Shown piece after piece: positions 1 through 5,292 of a stretch of DNA of 5,292 bases. Source of the stretch: Thermomicrobiales bacterium (GTDB lineage Bacteria; Chloroflexota; Chloroflexia; Thermomicrobiales; UBA6265); NCBI GenBank assembly GCA_030447145.1, contig JAUJLY010000246.1, forward strand, positions 1 to 5,292, read 5' to 3'. The notes beneath the pieces are model-generated. The model did no database searches. It was not told the DNA's origin and was given only the letters and a program-made list of their open reading frames with translations. How positions within the stretch are numbered: the stretch's first letter is position 1; each line of letters starts with the position of its first letter. The position numbers and the translations under genes are program-made.

Positions 1-24
1 GATATGATGATGGGATGGGGTGGG

Positions 25-1359
25 ATGAAGGTCACACGCGTAGAAACCGTTCGTCTCGATGAGTTTCCGAACATTCTCTTCACTCGGGTCTACACGGATG
101 AAGGGCTGGTCGGTCTGGGCGAGACCTTTTATGGGGCAAGGGCGGTTGAAAGCTACATCCACGAGACAGTGGCACCCTATCTTGTCGGCAAGGATCCGCT
201 CGAGATAGACCGCCATGTACGCAGTCTCTACGGCTACGTTGGGTATCGTAGCTCGGGCGTTGAGATGCGTGGCAACTCGGCAATTGACATTGCCCTGTGG
301 GATCTCTTCGGCAAGGTCACCGATCAGCCACTCTATCAGTTGCTTGGCGGCAAAACGCGCGATGATATCCGGATCTACAACACGTGCGCCGGCTATCGCT
401 ATGTGCGCAGCCAGCCTCGGCAGACTGTGGAGAACTGGGGAATTGGCACCGAGGTGAGCCAGGGCCCCTACGAGGATCTCGACGCGTTCCTCTCTCGCGC
501 CGATAAACTTGCCGTGAGCCTTCTCGAACAGGGCATCACGGGCATGAAGATCTGGCCCTTCGACCCTTTCGCCGAACAATCGAACGGGCATTATATCTCC
601 GCCCCCGATCTCGACCGTGCACTCGAACCCTTCCGCAAGATTCGCGATGCCGTCGGCAATGCCATGGACATCATGGTGGAGTTCCATTCGCTGTGGGACT
701 ACCCTATGGCGCGGATGATTTGCGCCGAGCTCGAGCAGTTCAATCCTTTCTGGTACGAGGATCCGGTCAAGGCGGACAACATTGATGCCCTGGCGGAGCT
801 TGCTCGATCGACACGAGTGCCCGTGGCGGCGAGCGAATCCCTTGCGACGCGCTGGTCGTTCCGAGAGGTCCTGGAGCGGAATGCGGCGGGCATCGTCATG
901 GCCGACCTCAGCTGGGCTGGTGGAATTTCTGAAGCCCGGAAGATTGCCAACCTCGCCGAGATCTACCACCGGCCAGTGATGTTCCATGATTGCACCGGCC
1001 CGGTGGTCCTGGCCGCTTCAACCCATCTTTCCTTGAATGCACCCAACGCCCTCGTTCAGGAAACCGTCCGCGCCTTCTACAGCGGGTGGTATGGAGAGCT
1101 CGTCACGTCGCTTCCCCCAATCGAGAGCGGAATGATCTCGGTCCCGGCGACGCCTGGACACGGCATCGAGCTCCTGCCCGAGCTGACCTCACGTGCGGAT
1201 GCCCATGTGGTGATCTCCGATAACCCCGAGAGGACGTGGGCGGTCATCGCGGAGGTGAGGGCGACGGAGAATGGTTCCGGGGTGCACTCCTCACGCGAGG
1301 TGAGGGAGAGCACCATGACGGATGGTGTGCCAGAGGAGGACCCAACCGCTCGGCAGTGA
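25..1359 (+). CDS. Enolase-superfamily (MR/MLE) protein, probable sugar-acid dehydratase
   Basis: Seen: 444 residues from ATG 25, normal length for this family plus a short tail. The N-terminal capping domain (about 1-120) holds the MR/MLE signature AIDIALWDL (86-94) and the LLGGK turn. The barrel shows metal ligands E219 (in MVEFH), E245 (YEDP) and E271 (ASES), then D294 (ADLSW), the pair H321-D322 (FHDCTGP) and E346 (QETVRAF). Known: members bind Mg2+ and abstract a proton alpha to a carboxylate. A histidine two residues after the first ligand, as at H221, is the general acid in galactonate and mannonate dehydratases. Inferred: a cytoplasmic acid-sugar dehydratase, substrate unknown; a cycloisomerase or epimerase remains possible. 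Odd: the KxK motif reads K175-I-W177. Residues from about 405 on look like a non-conserved tail. Start: in-frame ATGs also lie at 4, 7 and 10 and the frame is open to the left edge. ATG 25 is preferred because MKVTRVE is the usual family beginning and MMMGWGG is not. Confidence 0.9.
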   Translation: MKVTRVETVRLDEFPNILFTRVYTDEGLVGLGETFYGARAVESYIHETVAPYLVGKDPLEIDRHVRSLYGYVGYRSSGVEMRGNSAIDIALWDLFGKVTDQPLYQLLGGKTRDDIRIYNTCAGYRYVRSQPRQTVENWGIGTEVSQGPYEDLDAFLSRADKLAVSLLEQGITGMKIWPFDPFAEQSNGHYISAPDLDRALEPFRKIRDAVGNAMDIMVEFHSLWDYPMARMICAELEQFNPFWYEDPVKADNIDALAELARSTRVPVAASESLATRWSFREVLERNAAGIVMADLSWAGGISEARKIANLAEIYHRPVMFHDCTGPVVLAASTHLSLNAPNALVQETVRAFYSGWYGELVTSLPPIESGMISVPATPGHGIELLPELTSRADAHVVISDNPERTWAVIAEVRATENGSGVHSSREVRESTMTDGVPEEDPTARQ

Positions 1360-1445
1360 TCCAGCCCGAATTTAGTCTCTATTTAAAGGAAGATCCCGGA
1401 ACGCGTGCACCACGGGGAGAGTATCTTGTAGCCGTATGAACCGAC

Positions 1446-1450
1446 GGAGG
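1446..1450 (+). promoter_or_regulatory. Ribosome binding site of the GH13-like gene, decides its start
   Basis: A perfect GGAGG stands 7 bases before ATG 1458 but only 1 base before the in-frame ATG 1452. The spacing supports 1458 as the real start, which removes two residues (Met-Leu) from the longest reading frame. Confidence 0.75.
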
Positions 1451-1457
1451 AATGTTG

Positions 1458-3842
1458 ATGGTTACTGACAGGACGGGTTCGCCGCCAGCATTCGAGGGCC
1501 TGGATATGCAGCGTCTTGAGATGTGGGATCGCACGCGTCGCCTTGGGATCGAGCTGGACGACGAGTCCGGCCTGCCGCGCGCACTCCTGGTGCAGTTTTC
1601 GGCCGATCGTCACGAGCGCTTTCCGATCCGGTGGTCCGCGACACTGATCACAGAGGGCGAGGAGATCGAGCGGGATCCTTTCGGTCTCGCCTATGCACAT
1701 ACCCTTGATCTCTCCAATTTCAGGCTGGCGTCGGATACATTCGTCCACGATTTTGCGGGATATGACGAGCTCTTCACGGTATCCACCGCAGTTGAGGGAT
1801 GGGATGTCGACTGGGAGTACCGGTTCCGGGGAAGCTCCCCTCGCCTGGAAGTGCAGGCTATTGTCTCGCCCGCCAGCGGCCGTGATCACGGAACGCTTCG
1901 CAACCTCGACCTGCAGATCGAGTTCGCGCCGGATGACCTCGGGCGATGGATGCTTGAAGCACCCGGATCACAGATGCGAGCAAGCATCCCGGCGGATTCC
2001 ATCACAGACAGGGTGAAGTTCAGCGAGTCGACCTTCAGTGGTTCCGGCATTGCGGTCCTGCATCAGGAGGAAGACCGATCGTCCCTCTTGATTTGGCCGT
2101 TCTCACGGACGGAGCACTCTGTCAATCACCTTGAGAGCGTCGACGGCACCATCCGGTTCTCGATCGAAACAGGTGTTGCGGGACGTATCGGTCCAGGAGA
2201 ACGAATCCGCTACGGAGGCGTGGAGATCGACGCCTTCGACAGCACGTGGGACGAGCTACGTCCCGCGGCGCGCTCGTGGTTCACCACGCTTGGTATTTCC
2301 AGGCCTGTTGACACCGCTTCCTGGATACCGGGCTCGACGATCTTTGAGGTGCAGATCGGAACATCGGTTTTCTGGAAGGGGTTTAAGTACAGTCCGTATC
2401 CGACAATGCGGGACCTGTACGATGATATCGGTCGGATTGCGGGCCTGGGCTTCGACTGCATCCAGGTCATGCCGCGTCAGCCGTTTCCCAGCTACAACGT
2501 CTATGACTACGCTGATATCACGACTTCGTACGGTGATGAGAACGACCTCAAGCGAGTCGTGGACGCTTGTCATGCCCTGGGGATGAAAGTCATCCTCGAT
2601 ATTCTGATGCATGGCGTGATTGACGCCGATATCATCCATCGGGCAGCGGATCGCGTGCGGAGCGGGCCCTATTTCTCGCGCCTGGATGAGGGGACGGAGA
2701 TTGTCCCGGACGGTGAGCATATGGCCTATCAGGGGCAGGACTACCTGGTTTCCTGGAGCCGGCACATCCTCGACTTCGAGGAGCACTGGGCCGGTGGATC
2801 GCCGGGTGAGCATCCCCTGGTAGACGAGCATCCCGACTGGTTCGTCCGGAACTCCGCCGGCGAGATCATCGGTGTCTATACGAAGGCATTCGATGTCGCG
2901 AACCTCGATTGGCAGGAGTACTTCACGAAATCCGCGCTTGATCTCGTTCGCCGGCTGGATATCGACGGGTTCCGCTTCGATGCGCCGACCTATAACGAGG
3001 TCCCCAACTGGTCCCCGGCCACTGAGAAGCGGGCGAGCGCATCCCAGCTCGGCAGCGTCGAGTACTTTGGGAGATTGCGCTCGCACCTGAAGTCGCTCAA
3101 GCCAGATGCGATGCTCTATACCGAACCTTCTGGCACGCTGTTTCGCCAGACGATGGATATTACCTATAACTACGATGAACACTGGCTGATTCACGGCGTC
3201 CTCCGACCGGAATACGCCCTCAGCAAGAATTCGCTCGGGATCCGTCATGCACGCGATCTGGCCGCATGGTTTCGCGACAAGGAAGCCGTACTGCCCGACG
3301 GGGCAATGACGGCGCGCCATATCGACTCGCATGACACCTTCTGGTGGCCTCTTCCCGGGTTCAAATGGCGACGCGAGCAGTACGGATTGCTGGCAACACG
3401 GGCACTCCTTGCCACCTGGTCGCTGATCGGCGGCGTCTATATGACGTTCGTGGGAGGCGAGGCGGAGCTCGAGGAAGATATCCGCCGGATGAACCGGCTT
3501 CGGAGGGACCTCCCCGAGATCAAGGTTGGCAGATCCGATTACGACTGCGTTCGCGCGGGCGATGATCGTGTCTTCACGGTTGCGCGGGTACACGAGGACC
3601 GGATGTCGTTGGTGCTTGTCAACCTGTCCAAAGCGGAGATCAACACGACCGCAACCGTGGATGTGTCCTTGGCGCATCCTGGCGTGGGACCTTACCAGGT
3701 GTACGACATGTGGAATGACGTCGCCCTTGAGGACGCCTCAGCGTATGCCTGGACCGCCGATCGACTTGCCTCGTTCTCCATCACATTCGCCCCGTATCAG
3801 GCGCGTGTACTGACTATTCGCCTGGCAAACGACCGTTCCTGA
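1458..3842 (+). CDS. Divergent GH13 (alpha-amylase clan) glycoside hydrolase or transglycosylase
   Basis: Seen: 794 residues with no signal peptide or membrane segment. Residues 1 to about 290 form a beta-rich N-terminal domain that I do not recognise. A (beta/alpha)8 barrel runs from about 294 (IFEVQIG) to about 660, then a beta-rich C-terminal domain (about 690-794). Barrel motifs in order are YNVYDYADI (346-354), region I VILDILMHGV with D381, DVANLDW (479-485), region II GFRFDAP with R506 and nucleophile D508, region III YTEPSG with acid/base E556, and region IV HIDSHD with H625 and stabiliser D626. Known: this Asp/Glu/Asp set gives retaining cleavage or transfer at alpha-glucosidic bonds. 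Odd: region I usually ends Asn-His but here reads H385-G386. Lying 44 bases before an alpha-galactosidase gene points to oligosaccharide breakdown in the cytoplasm. Subfamily and substrate cannot be told. GlgE-type maltosyltransferases also lack Asn-His and have a Pro two after the nucleophile, but other GlgE signatures are absent. Confidence 0.88.
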   Translation: MVTDRTGSPPAFEGLDMQRLEMWDRTRRLGIELDDESGLPRALLVQFSADRHERFPIRWSATLITEGEEIERDPFGLAYAHTLDLSNFRLASDTFVHDFAGYDELFTVSTAVEGWDVDWEYRFRGSSPRLEVQAIVSPASGRDHGTLRNLDLQIEFAPDDLGRWMLEAPGSQMRASIPADSITDRVKFSESTFSGSGIAVLHQEEDRSSLLIWPFSRTEHSVNHLESVDGTIRFSIETGVAGRIGPGERIRYGGVEIDAFDSTWDELRPAARSWFTTLGISRPVDTASWIPGSTIFEVQIGTSVFWKGFKYSPYPTMRDLYDDIGRIAGLGFDCIQVMPRQPFPSYNVYDYADITTSYGDENDLKRVVDACHALGMKVILDILMHGVIDADIIHRAADRVRSGPYFSRLDEGTEIVPDGEHMAYQGQDYLVSWSRHILDFEEHWAGGSPGEHPLVDEHPDWFVRNSAGEIIGVYTKAFDVANLDWQEYFTKSALDLVRRLDIDGFRFDAPTYNEVPNWSPATEKRASASQLGSVEYFGRLRSHLKSLKPDAMLYTEPSGTLFRQTMDITYNYDEHWLIHGVLRPEYALSKNSLGIRHARDLAAWFRDKEAVLPDGAMTARHIDSHDTFWWPLPGFKWRREQYGLLATRALLATWSLIGGVYMTFVGGEAELEEDIRRMNRLRRDLPEIKVGRSDYDCVRAGDDRVFTVARVHEDRMSLVLVNLSKAEINTTATVDVSLAHPGVGPYQVYDMWNDVALEDASAYAWTADRLASFSITFAPYQARVLTIRLANDRS

Positions 3843-3872
3843 CCATTCTCGAGGAACGATGAGACCGCCTAC

Positions 3873-3880
3873 AGAAGGGA
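3873..3880 (+). promoter_or_regulatory. Ribosome binding site of the GH36 gene
   Basis: AGAAGGGA ends 6 bases before GTG 3887. An in-frame TGA at 3860-3862 closes the frame upstream and no other ATG, GTG or TTG lies between, so GTG 3887 is the first usual start codon available. Confidence 0.65.
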
Positions 3881-3886
3881 ACCACT

Positions 3887-5292
3887 GTGCAGCGAGTTGC
3901 TCCGACATCCCCCGTGCGTGAGGATGTCAACAGGGATTCGCGCGAGACGACATGGACCATCGAAACCGGCTCGCTGGTCCTCGTCTGGCGCCGCTCGTCC
4001 ACCGGCGAAGTCCGGTTGACGTCCTTGCGAACGGCGGGACGAGAATGGGTAAGTTCGCCTGCGGCCATGTTCTCGACCACCGGCGACACCGCCTCGGATA
4101 TCGCATTGCGCGATGTCGTGGCCAGCATTGACGGGAACGCGCTGCAGATGCGAGGCACCCTGGTTCCGCTGGGGATAACGGTGTCACTCCTGTGGACGGT
4201 GTACGACGCGTCGTCACTCGTCGTATCGGAGATCGAGCTCCTCAACGAGACTGATCGCCCTATTTATCTCGGTGATCTCTCATCTCTGCGACTGCTCCTG
4301 GCTGGTGGCGATGAGTCGCAGTTTGGGGTGCTCGCGGGGGGCCGCTGGGATGAGGCGATGCCCCCCCGCGGGTATCAGTTGCAGACATATGACCTTGATG
4401 AACTCGACAGAAGGAAATCGTTCGGCGCTGCCGATGATGGACGATCATCCGGGGAGCACCTGCCCTGGTTCACCCTGATGGATCAGGACGGGGGGCTGCT
4501 GGCATCACTTGTCTGGTCGGGGCGCTGGGGACTCAGCGTAGAGGAACGTGACGGGGAGCATTCGCTCGTCATGGGACTATCCGATTTCGGCCATCTTTTC
4601 CAGCCCGGCGAGCGCGTCACGTTGCCTGGGATGGTGCTTTGCGGCTTCGCCAGGAGTTTGGACGATGGCGCGAACAACTGGCGTGATTGGGCCGTGAAGC
4701 ATTGGATGCCCAACGTCCCCGAGAACTGGCCGTGGGTCCAGTACAACCACTGGTATGCCTACTATGGCGATATCGACGGGGAGCGCCTGTTCAAGGAGGC
4801 GTGCGAGGCTGCCGATCTCGGCTGCGAAGTCTTCGTGATTGACGATGGGTGGTTCCGGGGCCGGCGGCCGGAGTCCTATTTCGCCGGCTGGGGCGATTGG
4901 GTGGAAGACCAGGCGAAATTCCCCGAGGGACTCCATGCCTTCGGCGAACGTGTACGCGGCCTTGGCATGAAGTTCGGCTTGTGGGTGGAGCCCGAGCGTG
5001 CGGACGACAACGGAGAACTGGTACGAGCGCATCCCGATTGGGTGGCAACGCGCGATGGAGTGCCCATCTCTCGTCCCGGTCCCGAAGCCACCGAGGGAGT
5101 ACATCTCTGTCTCGGCAACCCTGACGTGCAACGATGGATGATTTCGGACATGGTCCGGGTAGTCCGTGACTATGGCATTGATTGGCTTAAGTGGGACTAC
5201 AACATTGGATATGGGCTTGGGTGCAATGCGGACGACCATGGCCACCAGGCAACGGACGGCCACTATACCCCAACCTTGGGTCTCTACCACGT
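3887..5292 (+). CDS. GH36 alpha-galactosidase, 3' end outside the window
   Basis: Seen: 468 codons from GTG 3887, still open at the right edge. Residues about 20-270 fit the N-terminal beta-supersandwich of GH36. The barrel starts near 281 (WPWVQYNHWYAYYGD). It then shows VIDDGWF (D319, D320, W322), WGDW (335-338), KFPEG, GLWVEPE (W366, E368), HPDW and LKWDYN (K435, D437, N439). Known: GH36 enzymes release terminal alpha-1,6-galactose from melibiose, raffinose-family sugars or galactomannan with retention. The Asp of KWDxN is the nucleophile. The acid/base Asp lies further on and is not in view, and the family is usually about 700 residues, so roughly a third is missing. No signal peptide is visible, so a cytoplasmic enzyme is inferred. 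It follows the GH13-like gene by 44 bases without a visible terminator, so the two are probably cotranscribed. Some GH36 relatives act on other alpha-sugars such as N-acetylgalactosaminides, so exact specificity is open. Confidence 0.93.
   Translation, partial: MQRVAPTSPVREDVNRDSRETTWTIETGSLVLVWRRSSTGEVRLTSLRTAGREWVSSPAAMFSTTGDTASDIALRDVVASIDGNALQMRGTLVPLGITVSLLWTVYDASSLVVSEIELLNETDRPIYLGDLSSLRLLLAGGDESQFGVLAGGRWDEAMPPRGYQLQTYDLDELDRRKSFGAADDGRSSGEHLPWFTLMDQDGGLLASLVWSGRWGLSVEERDGEHSLVMGLSDFGHLFQPGERVTLPGMVLCGFARSLDDGANNWRDWAVKHWMPNVPENWPWVQYNHWYAYYGDIDGERLFKEACEAADLGCEVFVIDDGWFRGRRPESYFAGWGDWVEDQAKFPEGLHAFGERVRGLGMKFGLWVEPERADDNGELVRAHPDWVATRDGVPISRPGPEATEGVHLCLGNPDVQRWMISDMVRVVRDYGIDWLKWDYNIGYGLGCNADDHGHQATDGHYTPTLGLYH

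Noticed and set aside
12..24. G-quadruplex candidate at the left edge
   Set aside because: Only three runs of three or more G are present and four are needed. The stretch is explained by codons near the start of the first gene.
1360..1445. Promoter, operator or terminator between the first two genes
   Set aside because: There is an AT-rich patch (TATTTAAA, 1379-1386) but no paired -35/-10 at proper spacing. The only hairpin (CGTG/CACG, 1404-1414) has a 4-base stem and no T-run.
2256..3677. 473-codon open frame on the - strand, opposite the GH13-like gene
   Set aside because: It lies wholly inside a gene with intact GH13 motifs, shows no recognisable domain, and is the kind of antisense frame that GC-rich codon use creates.
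3843..3872. Terminator between the GH13-like and GH36 genes
   Set aside because: Only a CTCGAG palindrome and a 4-base TCTC/GAGA repeat are seen, with no T-run, so cotranscription is more likely.
3814..4245. 143-codon open frame on the - strand across the spacer and start of the GH36 gene
   Set aside because: It is Ser/Arg/Thr-rich with no domain and overlaps the end of the GH13-like gene and the start of the GH36 gene.
4577..5290. 237-codon open frame on the - strand, opposite the GH36 gene
   Set aside because: The + strand here encodes VIDDGWF, GLWVEPE and LKWDYN of GH36; the reverse frame has no family features and reflects codon bias.

Overview
The window carries three tightly packed genes, all on the + strand, that encode soluble-looking carbohydrate enzymes. 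They are an enolase-superfamily (mandelate racemase/muconate lactonizing enzyme, MR/MLE) protein that looks like a sugar-acid dehydratase, a divergent GH13 (alpha-amylase clan) protein, and the first two thirds of a GH36 alpha-galactosidase that runs off the right edge. The DNA is GC-rich with mostly G or C in third codon positions. It has short gaps, Shine-Dalgarno sites and a GTG start, so it is bacterial. The lineage cannot be fixed from this. The mix and style recall Chloroflexota (Thermomicrobia-like) or a GC-rich soil bacterium, but that is an impression only.

Layout: 25-1359 is the enolase-superfamily gene. Its true start is uncertain because the window begins just upstream. 1360-1457 is a short spacer that ends in a strong GGAGG site. 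1458-3842 is the GH13-like gene, with its own large N-terminal beta-rich domain. 3843-3886 is a 44-base spacer with a second ribosome binding site. 3887-5292 is the GH36 gene, cut by the window edge. No stretch longer than 300 bases lacks a gene. I see no RNA gene, CRISPR array, insertion sequence or convincing terminator.

How they may work together (inference): the GH36 enzyme would release galactose from alpha-galactosides, the GH13 protein would cleave or transglycosylate another alpha-glucosidic linkage, and the enolase-superfamily enzyme would dehydrate an aldonic or related sugar acid made by oxidising a released sugar. None of the three shows a signal peptide, so the oligosaccharide is probably imported first and processed in the cytoplasm. 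The most interesting points are active-site departures. The GH13 protein has lost the Asn-His pair of conserved region I, and the MR/MLE protein has Trp where the second Lys of the KxK motif usually sits.
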